Part shown: positions 35,601 to 44,234 of the stretch, piece by piece | How the letters are laid out: the number at the start of each line of letters is the position of its first letter | Position numbering within the stretch: position 1 is the first letter of the stretch | Source of the DNA: Geothermobacter hydrogeniphilus | GTDB taxonomy: Bacteria; Desulfobacterota; Desulfuromonadia; Desulfuromonadales; Geothermobacteraceae | DNA: 56,608 nucleotides | Direction of reading: 5' to 3' | Assembly (NCBI RefSeq): GCF_002898515.1 | Contig: NZ_PPFX01000026.1 | Coordinates: forward strand, 1 to 56,608 | The notes under the pieces: generated by a model | Told to the model about the DNA's origin: nothing | The model's input: only the letters and a program-made list of their open reading frames with translations | Database searches by the model: none | Made by a program: the position numbers and the translations under genes

Positions 35601-38600
35601 CAACGGGGATCTCGACCTGCTGGTTTTTCGTCTTCCCAGCCCGGTGCTGCAGGCTCCGGATGACCTGCGGGCCACCCAGCTCTATTCCGAAGTTCAGCTC
35701 AACTGGTTCGATATCGTCACCGGCGAGGATGGTTTCCAGCTGCAGCGGGCCCTCGGCGATTGTGAATCTCCCGGCAGCTTTGTCGCACTGGCCGACCTGC
35801 CCGCGGGCAGTGAAAGCTATTTTGACAGTGGACTGAACATCGGCAGCAGCTACTGCTACCGGTTGCGCAGCACCACGACTTCGGGTGACGCCTCGCGCTG
35901 GGTCGATGTGTCGGTGCAGACCGCCGCCGCGGTTGCTCCCGGGCAGCTCACGGCCGTTCTGCAGAATGAATCGGACATTCTGTTGACCTGGATCGACAAC
36001 ACTCCGGGGGCGAGTGGGTATGAGTTCGTGATCGAACGCTGCAGCGGCAGCGGTTGCGATTTCAGTACCATGACCAGCTTTACCGTTGACGCCGCGACGG
36101 TTGTCGACAGCCTCACCGGACTGGGTCGTTATATTGACAGCACCGCCTGTGCCGGTGACGTCTATCGTTACCGGGTGTTCGCCCGTAAACCGGGTCTCTG
36201 GTCGACCGCCTACAGCCAGCCGACCGGGACCGCCGGGGTCGCCCCGCAGCATCCTCAGGCGCCTTCGGCGCTGTCCGCCGACCGTGTCAGTGAGACCGGT
36301 GTCGCTTTTTCCTGGCAGGATAATACCGCTGCCGAAGAGCAATTCCTGATCGAACGCTGTGACGATATCGCCGCCAACTGCTCCGACACGTCCTTCACCC
36401 CCCTGGCCACCCTTCCGTCCCTGGCGGGCGTGCAGCTTCTTTACCGCATGGATGAGAGCGCCTGGAACGGTCTTGCCGGCGAGGTGGTCGATTCCTCCGG
36501 CAACGGCAATCACGGCCGGTCCGTGAACGCCGCAACGGTCCCCTACGGACGCTATCGCCGGTCGGGGCATTTCGCCAATGACAGCCGGATCAGTACGCCG
36601 TTGACCATCGACCAGTCATCAGCATCCTCGGGTGCCGCCTTTGCTGCCTGGGTCAAACCGGATGCCGGCAGTGGCCAGTTTTTCCTGTTCGACAGCGATA
36701 ACGGCGGTAATGACTGGAGCCTGCTGCATGATGGCGCCACCTGGCAATTGAATACCGGCGCAGAATCCGGACCGATCGATACCGGGATCGCTGTCGATGT
36801 CGGTGCCTGGCAGCAGGTCGTGGCCAGTTTTGATCCGCAGGGCGGAGTCAGCTTTTTCAAGAACGGCAGTGATCAGTTCAGCGATCCCGGCATCGGTTTC
36901 GACACATCGAGTGCCCCGCTGCAGGTCGGTTATCAGGATAATCCCGCCGGGACGCTGCTGCAGCTGCACATGGACGAAGCCGGATGGAGTGACGGCAGCG
37001 CCGGTGTTGTCGACAGCTCCGGCGCAGGTCTTGACGGAACCTCCTATGGCGGGGCCGACACCACCACCGGCCATTCCGGTCGGGCCGGTCAGTTCGACGG
37101 TGTCGATGATTACGTATCCACGCCCTTGCTGATCGATCAGTCCGCCTCCTCCGCCGGGGTGACCATGGAGGCCTGGGTCTATCCGACCGATACCTCAAGC
37201 TACAGCTGGCGGCACCTGCTCAGTACGGACAACAACAGCAATGAATGGGGAATCCTGCAGTACCATGATCAGTGGCGGGTCGCCACCGGCAACAGCCTGA
37301 TCTATGTCGGGACGGTCGATCTCAACCGCTGGCAGCACCTGGTCGCGGTTTTCGATCCCGGCAAGGGGGTTGTTTTCTATAAGAATGGCGTCCCTTCAAC
37401 CCCGCAGTCCATCGGTTACGGCACATCCAATTATTTCACCATCGGCAGGGATGCCGGCAGCAACAGTGCCTATTACAAAGGACTGGTTGACGAGGTGACG
37501 GTCTTTGACCGGCCCTTGACCGCTGCCGAGGTTCTGGATCGTTATCAGCGCCGGAGTTTCCAGGGGCAGGTTGACGAGGTGGCGGTCTTCAACCGGCCGC
37601 TCTCTCTTTCCGAGGCTGCAACCCTGTATCAGCAGGGACTCGCCCGTTTCAATGATTCCGGCACCGACGTCAATCGCGATTACACCTACCGGGTGAGGGC
37701 CGACCGCGCCGGCAGCTGTGCCGCCGATTGGCCGACGGCGCCATCGGCGGGGCTTGAGGTGCTGACGGTTCCACCGGCGCCCGACCTGCAGGTACAGGTC
37801 GAGGGTGACGGCCGGGTTCGGCTCAGCTGGGTCAGCCGGACGACAACCCAGACCGGTTTCAAGGTCGAGCGTTGTGAGGGAACGGGATGCGGCAGTTTCA
37901 TTACTCTCGATAACAGTCTCGGGGCGACGGCTGATGCCTATCTTGATACCACGACCTGTTCCGGGCAGACCTATCGCTACCGGGTTACGGCACTGCAGAC
38001 CCCCGGATGGGGAGAATCTTCTCCGAGCGCGGCCGTGGAAGTCGACGTGCCCGCTCTGGCGGCCCCGTCATCGCTTGCGGTCACAGGCGTATCTGAAGGA
38101 GAGATCAGCCTGCAGTGGTCCTATCCGTGGGCCGATGCCGATCGTTTCGAGGTCGGCTGGTGCGCCACCGCGGGCGGCTGCAGCCAGCCGAGTGACTTCA
38201 CCCTCAGCACCGTCAGCGGTCTGCCCGAAGGGGATCTGCTCTGGCTGCGGATGAATGAGGCCGGCTGGAACAACGGCACCGCCGATGTCCTCGATTCTTC
38301 GGGGCATGACCGCAACACGACTTCCTACAATGGCCTCAATGTTGCCGCCGGCGGGCATTCGGGCGGGGCAGGGGCTTTTGACGGCAATGATGATTACCTG
38401 CAGACACCGCTGCACCTCGATCAGGGTGCCTCCGGTCCCGGGGCCAGTTTCGAGGTCTGGGTCTATCCGACCCGGCGCGACAATAGCCAGCGCCATGTGA
38501 TCAGTACCGAAAACGGCGGCTATGACTGGTCGCTGGTTCAATCCCTGAACAACTGGATGGTGTTTACCGGCAATACCAGCTACAACACCGGGCTCAAAGT

Positions 38601-41600
38601 CGATTTCGACCAGTGGCAGCAGCTGGTGGTCACTTTCGATCCGCAGAGCGGGGTGCGGGTTTATAAAAACGGCGGTTTGAGTCCCGCGGATGTCTTCACC
38701 ACCAGCAATATCGGTTTTGACGCCAGCACCAGTGACCTGGTGATCGGACGGCGCGCGTCGAGTACCTACAGCGGTTATCATTTCGAGGGTCGCATTGACG
38801 AGGTCGTTGTCTACCAGCGCCCGCTCAGCGCGCAGGAGGTGCAGGATCGTTATCTCCATAACTATACCCTGACTCTCGGCACCTTTGATCCGGCAAGTGA
38901 ATACAGTTTCGATGTGCGGGCCCTGCGCAGTGACAGTTGTGCTTCATCAGGCCCACTGGTTGAAATTGCGACGCCGGTCAGTACTGACCCGGTGTCCGCT
39001 CCCGTCGGCTTGACAGCCAACTCGGTCGGAACCACCAGGGTCGATCTGAACTGGTCCCTGGCGACCACCACCGAAACGCTGCTGACCTTTGAACGCTGCA
39101 GCGGTCTCGGCAGCGCCTGTGACGAGGATGCAGAATTCTCCGATTTCAGTCCGTCGGTCACACTGCCCGGGGGCAGTTTGAACTATTCCGATCTGACGGT
39201 CTGTGCCGAGAGCGCCTATACCTATCGCCTGCGTTCCGAACGGGACAGTGTCCCGATCTGGCAGAGTGGCTGGATGACGGCAGAGCGGCAGGCGTTGACG
39301 ATCGCTCCGCCCTTGAATTTTGCCGCCGCCGGGCTTTCCGAATCGGAGATTTCACTGGCCTGGGACGGGGGCGAGGGGGATAGCGATGAATATCTGCTGC
39401 AACGCTGCGTCGGGTCCGGCTTCAACTGTCCCTCTCCGACTGAGATCGGGCGCTTCAGCGGTGCCAGGTTGCTGCTGCACATGGATGAACCGGACTGGAA
39501 TGGCAGTGCCGGAGAGATCCTCGACGCTTCCGGCAACGGCAATCACGGCAGTCGGGTCGGAACGGCAACCACCGCCGCCGGTCGTTTCGACCGGTCCGGC
39601 AGTTTCAATGGCAGCAGCAGCGTGCAGACACCGTTGCTGCTTGATCAGAGCGCGACCGGCGGCGGAGCGACCTTCAGCGTCTGGGCCTATCCGACCGTCA
39701 GCGACAACTCTTATCGTTATCTGTTCAGCAGCGAGAATGGCGGTTACGACTGGGGGCTCAGCCATCGCAACGGTGTCTGGTACATCGACACCGGAGAAGG
39801 CCGGCGCTCGACCGGGGTGGCGGTCGATCTCAACCAATGGCAGCTGCTCAGCGTAACCTTCACCCCCGGTGTCGGTTGCACGCTGATGAAAAATGACGGG
39901 TTGGCGGCCGAAGATCAGTTCAGCACCACGCTGATCGGCTACGACGGTTCCAGCGCGGCGCTGGTCATCGGCAAGCGCGCCAACGCGACCGGCACCTTTT
40001 TTATCGGTCGGATCGATGAAGTCGCTATTTACGACCGGTCGCTGGATGCGGCTGAATTGCGACAGTTCTTCAATCAGCCTCCCTACAGGTTCTTCGATAC
40101 CGGCCTTGATCCGGCCACCGGTTACGCCTACCGGTTGACGGCTGCCAAGAGCGTCACCGGCGGCTGCGGCTGGAGCAAGGCGAGCGATGCGGCCGCCGCA
40201 ACCCTGGCCCCGCCGCTGCCGGACCAGTTTGCGGTCGTCGCCGGAGGAACCACCTGGGTCGATCTTGCCTGGCAGGACAAGAGTGGTTCCGAAACCGAAT
40301 ATCAGCTGCAGCGCTGTGACGGCAGTCTGGCCGGCTGCGGATCGCTCGATGCCAATTTTACTGCTCTGGATGTCACCATGGCGCCGGACAGCGAAGCGTA
40401 CAGCGACGCGAGCCTCTGCCCCGGTCAAATCTACAGCTACCGGCTGCGGGCCCGGCGCAGCAGTGGCCTGCCGCTTTGGGATACCGGGTGGGTCTATCTT
40501 GAAACCACGACCGCGACGGTTGCCGAGTTGACCGGTTTTTCCGCGGTCCGAATTTCTGAGGTGGAGGTCGATCTCGGCTGGAATGATACCAATCAGGATG
40601 AAGATAAATTTGTCATTGAACGATGCATCGGGGCGGGCTGCAGCAACTTCGCCCCCATCGCCGACCTGGCCTCATCGGCGACGGTGCTGAGCTATCGGGA
40701 CGATGAACTCGAACCCGGCAGCACCTACAACTACCGTGTCAATGCGGTCAAGGCGGCCGTCTGCAACGGAGGCTGGCAGACCGGTTACCAGGGGCCGATT
40801 GAAATAGCGGCGTCCATCCAGTCGCCGAAGCTGGTCAGCGCAACAGCTGTCAATACTACGCGGATCGACCTGGCCTGGAACAATAATGCACCGACCGCTA
40901 CCGGCACCCTGGTGGAGCGCTGCAGCGGCCATCCCTGCCAGGACAGCTTTGTCCCCGTTGGAACAGCGGTCATCGGCGCCACCGGTTTTACCGATGACAC
41001 GGCCTGCGCCGGTGCGAGTTACAGTTATCGGCTCAAGTCTCTCGGCGAGGGGTTGTCGGCTGCCGCCGGAGGGTGCTGGAGTCGACGCGTCCCGCTCACG
41101 TTTGATGCCTTTGTCCCCGGTTCGGTGGTCGAGCTTGCGGTTCCCTACGACAGTGACATGCGCAGTGATTTTGCCGACCTGCGTTTTTACGACCGGACCG
41201 CGCGGCGGGAACTGGCCTACTGGATTGTCGAAGTTCTGCGGCCGGGGCAAGCCGACGCGGTGGCCAGGGTACTGCTTGAAACCGGCAATAATGCCGCTAT
41301 CGACCTCTATTACGGCAATCCGAACGCCGCCGACGCCGGTCGCCGTGACCGATTCGTTTTCTATCGTGAGGATTTCACCGGGCAGCTTCTCAACCCCGCC
41401 GACTGGGTGGAGCTCGATGCCGACAACTATCTTGAAGCTGACAACGGTCTGCATCTCTACGATCTGCAGGCGAGCTATGCCTGGTCGTCGGCCCTGATCT
41501 CCACGGCCACATTCCAGCGTTCGGCAGGGCTTGAACTCTATGCCGAACTGACTCTGCCGGGTGATAGTGACGGTCTCAACTACTTTGCCCTCGGCTGGGA

Positions 41601-42660
41601 GAAGGACCAGACCACCAGCTATTATTATTCCAGCCTGGCGAGCGGCTTTCATTTTGACAACGGACGGCTTGCCATTTACAACGGCAGCGGGATCAAATTC
41701 CCCAACCCGCTCTTCAACTACACCTATACCGATTACCAGTTGCGTATCGTGCTGAATCCGGCGGGCGGCAGTCGTTACCTGGTGCGCAGCAGCTCTGACC
41801 AGGCGTGGACCCAGCTCATGGACACCTCGCTGGATGCCGTTCACAACCAGGATGCAACCCTGCGACTGGCTGTTCATCAGGCATCTCATGATGTGGTGAT
41901 TCACAGTCTGCAGGTTCGTTCCGCGGTTGACGATGCCGTCGTCAGCCTCGGCACGGAAGAATCGACCGGCAGCTGCTACACGTTTACCACCCTTTGGCAG
42001 AGTGGTTACAGCAGCGAGGATGTCTGGGCCGCAACTCCGACTCCACAGGCACCTTCCGGACTGAGCGCTGCGACAACGGCGGGGAGTGTGCAGTTGACAT
42101 GGGACTGGAATGCCGACGAGGACGCGTCGTTCATCATCGAACGTTGCCTCGAATCCAGCTGCCCTTCGTACACGGTCGTCGCAACGGTTGCGGCCGGTTC
42201 CCGGCAGTATCTTGACGGATCGGCAGCCGCGTCGCAGGACTATCGTTACCGGGTGCGGGCGACCAAGCCGTCAACCTGCGGCGTCTGGCAGAGTGGACCG
42301 AGCGGGGAGGCCCTGGTGCGGACCGACCCCGGCGGGATTACGGATCTGTCAGCGACGCCGGTCAATTCCCGGATGGTTCGTCTTGACTGGACGCCGCCGG
42401 GGGGAGACGAAGATGGTTTTCTGCTTTACAAGCAGAGCCTGACCGGCCACTTCGTGCCGATCGCCGAACTGCCGGCCGGGGTCTCGAATTTCACCGATAC
42501 GCTCGCGATCGAACCGGAAAGCACCTACCGATACCAGTTGCGTGCCTGGCGCACTGATGATCCGGGACCTCCTGAAATCAGATCTTACGGTGAATTCAGC
42601 AACATCGCCGAAGCCACCACGCCGGCATTCTTCAACGGCGATGGAGTCTGTGTCGAGTAA
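32602..42660 (+). CDS. Giant secreted modular protein (propeller repeats, Fn3, LamG-like, DUF2341)
   Basis: The product is about 3350 residues. A signal peptide (FVVLLMVVGTCSPVVA) leads to two blocks of beta-propeller-type repeats (about 40-470 and 570-1010; units such as GDIIVTGYVHNGSDFDIL) with a fibronectin III domain between them. About ten Fn3-like modules follow, many with a paired-Cys ERC...C pattern. LamG-like (concanavalin-fold) domains lie at about 1278-1680 (one split by another at 1452-1652), 1879-2087 and 2287-2495, and DUF2341 at 2825-3125, each inserted within an Fn3 module. ATG 32602 follows AGGTGA; TTG 32620 and ATG 32632 are alternatives. No transmembrane helix or sorting signal closes the protein. 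It is probably an extracellular adhesin or scaffold linked to the cytochrome (inference). Confidence 0.9.
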   Translation: MVGGGVLKSVMFRRRLSILHGFVVLLMVVGTCSPVVAAGGELRPGWPWIESLAGDQMAADAVVDDAGDLVLVGSSNGAGRDLVLLKVKGDGSGAAWPMVSYDYAGGEDAATAVAIAPGGDIIVTGYVHNGSDFDILTARYRGTDGTLMWRHIYDGPSGGDDYPTAVVLDALGNIYVGGYVQGQGNKDDALVMKFSPDGPEADGKPLWTYLYNGPAGGHDRLTALAAGVDGLALTGESESAVAGDFDAFTMKVDYSGSPLWPQAQRYTDSGNGRGNAVAVDAEGDVVMLGHVAGSSDPSGRDLFLIKYPAVYGPAVWVDHYDGGFEDEGLALVVTAAGDIFIAGRSFTTSTAFDIYLARYSAAGVMQWSDLRNSSNGNNDVPVRVLAGLNGDLYVLGYNNDAQGGFDDITLCKYRQSGAFLWQTSYDGNGRNDRPVGIGLAPDGDLLVAGWSDQGGAGNPDFDLLALRYDAGRVDPPTALAATVVSNSQIHLQWQNNDPSAETVSIEVRTATGIYTPVASLPASANSYEHTGLNGDTRYFYRVQAIRSGVGASPYSNEASARTTLISYDPPTWQYRFAGAAGGDDEPAAIACGPDLQPAVTGTTFSPLEGYDYLTIKLDRGNPSTELWQARYNDGDNQGDAATAIVVDSRNRPLVTGYASLWGGGASNTNDIYTLGYPAAGGSPLWTDQYNGPAGDDDKSLAIAVAGNPQDEAAVIGYGKNAAWNDDVYLLKYDPDGSRSWAALPWDGGGEDFPAAVAFAPDGRIFVGGRSFNGSSDDLLLLCYDGTDGRLLWQAVLDGPAAGSDRVVDLAVDAAGDLYVAATSERNVGDGDIYLAKFSGAGDGLPDGTGVAGAQLLWQQWYGSAVGYDAAVGVAIDPADGALLLGGTVLTAPGNHDLLLVRLDPAGDGAGGGREIWRHRLDLPDDEIGTAMSIDRSGILTLIATVSGGGWDDMLAVQWNHLGDVVAATRYDSPDGLDDTPIAVTTNRVGETFVAGSTLNGNGDLDLLVFRLPSPVLQAPDDLRATQLYSEVQLNWFDIVTGEDGFQLQRALGDCESPGSFVALADLPAGSESYFDSGLNIGSSYCYRLRSTTTSGDASRWVDVSVQTAAAVAPGQLTAVLQNESDILLTWIDNTPGASGYEFVIERCSGSGCDFSTMTSFTVDAATVVDSLTGLGRYIDSTACAGDVYRYRVFARKPGLWSTAYSQPTGTAGVAPQHPQAPSALSADRVSETGVAFSWQDNTAAEEQFLIERCDDIAANCSDTSFTPLATLPSLAGVQLLYRMDESAWNGLAGEVVDSSGNGNHGRSVNAATVPYGRYRRSGHFANDSRISTPLTIDQSSASSGAAFAAWVKPDAGSGQFFLFDSDNGGNDWSLLHDGATWQLNTGAESGPIDTGIAVDVGAWQQVVASFDPQGGVSFFKNGSDQFSDPGIGFDTSSAPLQVGYQDNPAGTLLQLHMDEAGWSDGSAGVVDSSGAGLDGTSYGGADTTTGHSGRAGQFDGVDDYVSTPLLIDQSASSAGVTMEAWVYPTDTSSYSWRHLLSTDNNSNEWGILQYHDQWRVATGNSLIYVGTVDLNRWQHLVAVFDPGKGVVFYKNGVPSTPQSIGYGTSNYFTIGRDAGSNSAYYKGLVDEVTVFDRPLTAAEVLDRYQRRSFQGQVDEVAVFNRPLSLSEAATLYQQGLARFNDSGTDVNRDYTYRVRADRAGSCAADWPTAPSAGLEVLTVPPAPDLQVQVEGDGRVRLSWVSRTTTQTGFKVERCEGTGCGSFITLDNSLGATADAYLDTTTCSGQTYRYRVTALQTPGWGESSPSAAVEVDVPALAAPSSLAVTGVSEGEISLQWSYPWADADRFEVGWCATAGGCSQPSDFTLSTVSGLPEGDLLWLRMNEAGWNNGTADVLDSSGHDRNTTSYNGLNVAAGGHSGGAGAFDGNDDYLQTPLHLDQGASGPGASFEVWVYPTRRDNSQRHVISTENGGYDWSLVQSLNNWMVFTGNTSYNTGLKVDFDQWQQLVVTFDPQSGVRVYKNGGLSPADVFTTSNIGFDASTSDLVIGRRASSTYSGYHFEGRIDEVVVYQRPLSAQEVQDRYLHNYTLTLGTFDPASEYSFDVRALRSDSCASSGPLVEIATPVSTDPVSAPVGLTANSVGTTRVDLNWSLATTTETLLTFERCSGLGSACDEDAEFSDFSPSVTLPGGSLNYSDLTVCAESAYTYRLRSERDSVPIWQSGWMTAERQALTIAPPLNFAAAGLSESEISLAWDGGEGDSDEYLLQRCVGSGFNCPSPTEIGRFSGARLLLHMDEPDWNGSAGEILDASGNGNHGSRVGTATTAAGRFDRSGSFNGSSSVQTPLLLDQSATGGGATFSVWAYPTVSDNSYRYLFSSENGGYDWGLSHRNGVWYIDTGEGRRSTGVAVDLNQWQLLSVTFTPGVGCTLMKNDGLAAEDQFSTTLIGYDGSSAALVIGKRANATGTFFIGRIDEVAIYDRSLDAAELRQFFNQPPYRFFDTGLDPATGYAYRLTAAKSVTGGCGWSKASDAAAATLAPPLPDQFAVVAGGTTWVDLAWQDKSGSETEYQLQRCDGSLAGCGSLDANFTALDVTMAPDSEAYSDASLCPGQIYSYRLRARRSSGLPLWDTGWVYLETTTATVAELTGFSAVRISEVEVDLGWNDTNQDEDKFVIERCIGAGCSNFAPIADLASSATVLSYRDDELEPGSTYNYRVNAVKAAVCNGGWQTGYQGPIEIAASIQSPKLVSATAVNTTRIDLAWNNNAPTATGTLVERCSGHPCQDSFVPVGTAVIGATGFTDDTACAGASYSYRLKSLGEGLSAAAGGCWSRRVPLTFDAFVPGSVVELAVPYDSDMRSDFADLRFYDRTARRELAYWIVEVLRPGQADAVARVLLETGNNAAIDLYYGNPNAADAGRRDRFVFYREDFTGQLLNPADWVELDADNYLEADNGLHLYDLQASYAWSSALISTATFQRSAGLELYAELTLPGDSDGLNYFALGWEKDQTTSYYYSSLASGFHFDNGRLAIYNGSGIKFPNPLFNYTYTDYQLRIVLNPAGGSRYLVRSSSDQAWTQLMDTSLDAVHNQDATLRLAVHQASHDVVIHSLQVRSAVDDAVVSLGTEESTGSCYTFTTLWQSGYSSEDVWAATPTPQAPSGLSAATTAGSVQLTWDWNADEDASFIIERCLESSCPSYTVVATVAAGSRQYLDGSAAASQDYRYRVRATKPSTCGVWQSGPSGEALVRTDPGGITDLSATPVNSRMVRLDWTPPGGDEDGFLLYKQSLTGHFVPIAELPAGVSNFTDTLAIEPESTYRYQLRAWRTDDPGPPEIRSYGEFSNIAEATTPAFFNGDGVCVE

Positions 42661-42744
42661 TGTCGACTTTGTCGGGGCGATTTCCCGGTCCGGGTTTTGG
42701 ACGATTCATGCTATGCTGACGGGATGAAGTGGTCCGGTTGCCGG

Positions 42745-42790
42745 GGGGAGCGCCGGATCGAGCCTTTTTTCGGGCCGGGCGCCCCTTTTT
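42745..42790 (+). terminator. Possible imperfect terminator after the giant surface-protein gene
   Basis: GGGG (42745-42748), CGCC (42751-42754) and GG (42755-42756) can pair with CC (42775-42776), GGCG (42778-42781) and CCCC (42782-42785) with small bulges, followed by five T. It ends eight bases before the start of the next gene, leaving no room for a separate promoter, so read-through would be needed. Confidence 0.35.
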
Positions 42791-42797
42791 CGGAGTG

Positions 42798-43265
42798 ATG
42801 TTGTCGTTGAAAAAACTGATTATTTTTCTGCTTGTCTGGGTTATCGCCGTTGTCAGTGGGATCGTCGGGGTCAAAGTCTACAAACAGCATCAGATCAGCA
42901 AGTATGCCGTTGACGCTGTTCCCTATGTCAAGAAAGTCATTCCCGAGATTTCACAGTGGGATCCCGTTGCCATCCGCAGCCTGATGACCGAGCAGACCCT
43001 GCAGTCCCTCAGCCCGGAGAAGTTTTCCCGGATTATCGAAATTTTTTCCCAGATGGGAGAGCTGCAGTCGATGGAGGAGCCGGTTTTTGTCCAGACCGAT
43101 TCCCTGCCGACAGCCGGAGGGGGAAACCAGATGCTGGTGAGATATACGGTGAAGGCCCGTTACCGGAAAGGCGATGCGATTCTGACCCTGAATCTCGTCG
43201 AGGAACAGGGTGGTTTCAGAGTCGCGTATTTCAATCTCAGTTCCGAGGTCCTGACGCAGCAATGA
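42798..43265 (+). CDS. Small membrane-anchored hypothetical protein
   Basis: I do not recognise a family. The 155 residues start with one membrane helix (LIIFLLVWVIAVVSGIVGV), followed by a soluble domain predicted to lie in the periplasm. This domain begins with helices (AVDAVPYVKKVIPEISQWDPVAIRSLM) and ends in alternating strands (MLVRYTVKARYRKGDAILTLNLVEEQGGFRVAYFNLS), which resembles the small alpha+beta folds of periplasmic accessory proteins. ATG 42798 is preceded by CGGAG at short spacing; TTG 42801 or 42807 could also be used. It lies 137 bases after the giant protein gene in the same direction, so a shared role is possible but unproven. Confidence 0.7.
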   Translation: MLSLKKLIIFLLVWVIAVVSGIVGVKVYKQHQISKYAVDAVPYVKKVIPEISQWDPVAIRSLMTEQTLQSLSPEKFSRIIEIFSQMGELQSMEEPVFVQTDSLPTAGGGNQMLVRYTVKARYRKGDAILTLNLVEEQGGFRVAYFNLSSEVLTQQ

Positions 43266-43321
43266 GTTCTGCCGACCACGTCGGGAGTTGATTCCTGTCG
43301 TTTTGAACTCATTGATTCAGG

Positions 43322-43975
43322 TTATTCAAACTGCCGGCGAAAAGCCGTAAAATCACTCCTCAATTCATCCAGTTCCCGGCGCAGGTCGGCAAGCTGCTGC
43401 TCAAGGTTGTCGATCCGTTGCCGGCTGTTGTGCGCCTGCAGGACCGCAGGGGCGTCGGTTGTCGGCTCGGGTTCGATGTCCGGCTTCCCCGCCAGCAGCT
43501 GCGTCAACCGTTGTTCTTTTCGTCCCGGTTGTCGCGGCAGACGCGTCAGCAAAGGAACCTCCCGATCAAGCAATTCGTTGATAACCGCTTCGATCTCTGC
43601 CAGTGTGGTGAACGGGTGCATGCGGCTCGCCCGCTGTCGCAGTTCGCCCGGCGTCTGGGCTCCGCGCAACAGCAGCTCTGTCAGAACGGCCAGTTCTGCC
43701 GGAACCAGGTTGAATTTTCCGTCCAGATTGTGGGCGTATTTGGCGACCCGGCCGCCGTCGCCTGAGAGCATCACCAGTCCGAGCGGGCGCAGGGTTTCGA
43801 TCGCTTCGGCGACATCCTCTTCGTTCAACTGCATGAGGGGATCGCGGTTTGATTTCTGGTTGCAGGCATTGATCAGAGCGTTGAGGCTCAAGGGATAGTA
43901 GTCGGGAGTGGCGAGTTCTTTTTCGGCCAGGCAGCCGAGAACGCGGATTTCAATCGGATTCAGTTGCCGAAGCAT
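43322..43975 (-). CDS. YceH-family (UPF0502/DUF480) protein
   Basis: The 217-residue product begins with the conserved block LNPIEIRVLGCLAEKELATPDYYPLSLNALI, then NQKSNRDP. It contains two winged-helix-like domains (about 1-75 and 85-165). The last 40 residues are a predicted coiled coil (RQRIDNLEQQLADLRRELDELRSDF). The family is widespread and has no established biochemical role; a DNA-binding or regulatory function is suggested only by the fold. It is divergent from a large hybrid kinase gene across about 260 bases. Confidence 0.93.
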   Translation of the reverse strand: MLRQLNPIEIRVLGCLAEKELATPDYYPLSLNALINACNQKSNRDPLMQLNEEDVAEAIETLRPLGLVMLSGDGGRVAKYAHNLDGKFNLVPAELAVLTELLLRGAQTPGELRQRASRMHPFTTLAEIEAVINELLDREVPLLTRLPRQPGRKEQRLTQLLAGKPDIEPEPTTDAPAVLQAHNSRQRIDNLEQQLADLRRELDELRSDFTAFRRQFE

Positions 43976-44070
43976 GGTGGAGCCTCCTGTCAGTGGTTCG
44001 GTCGGAGTGTCGATTGTTCAGAATATTCAAAGTATGTTAGCGAAAAGAACAGAGGCTGGGGAAACTCTTT

Positions 44071-44123
44071 TTGCGGGGCCATGTTTTTTTGCTAATATCT
44101 GGAATCAGTGGTTCGCTGATTCC
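44071..44123 (+). promoter_or_regulatory. Candidate promoter and leader hairpin of the PAS/GAF hybrid kinase gene
   Basis: TTGCGG (44071-44076) and TAATAT (44093-44098) are 16 bases apart. Directly downstream, GGAATCAG (44101-44108) pairs perfectly with CTGATTCC (44116-44123) around seven bases, so the hairpin would lie at the very 5' end of the transcript or serve as an operator. The -35 match is weak. Confidence 0.35.
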
Positions 44124-44234
44124 GGATATTGGCAGGGACCACGATGTCAGCTGGCCCCTGCCCGGAGTCTCCGGGTGTCATTCGACCTGTCGTGCCCGGT
44201 GCCGACGACAGGTTTTCGAAGCAGAGGGAATCCG

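Noticed and set aside
36430-40090. Tandem similarity of LamG-coding segments as a possible mobile element or CRISPR-like array
   Set aside because: The repeats are in frame, diverged and protein-coding; they are domain duplications, not an array or insertion element.
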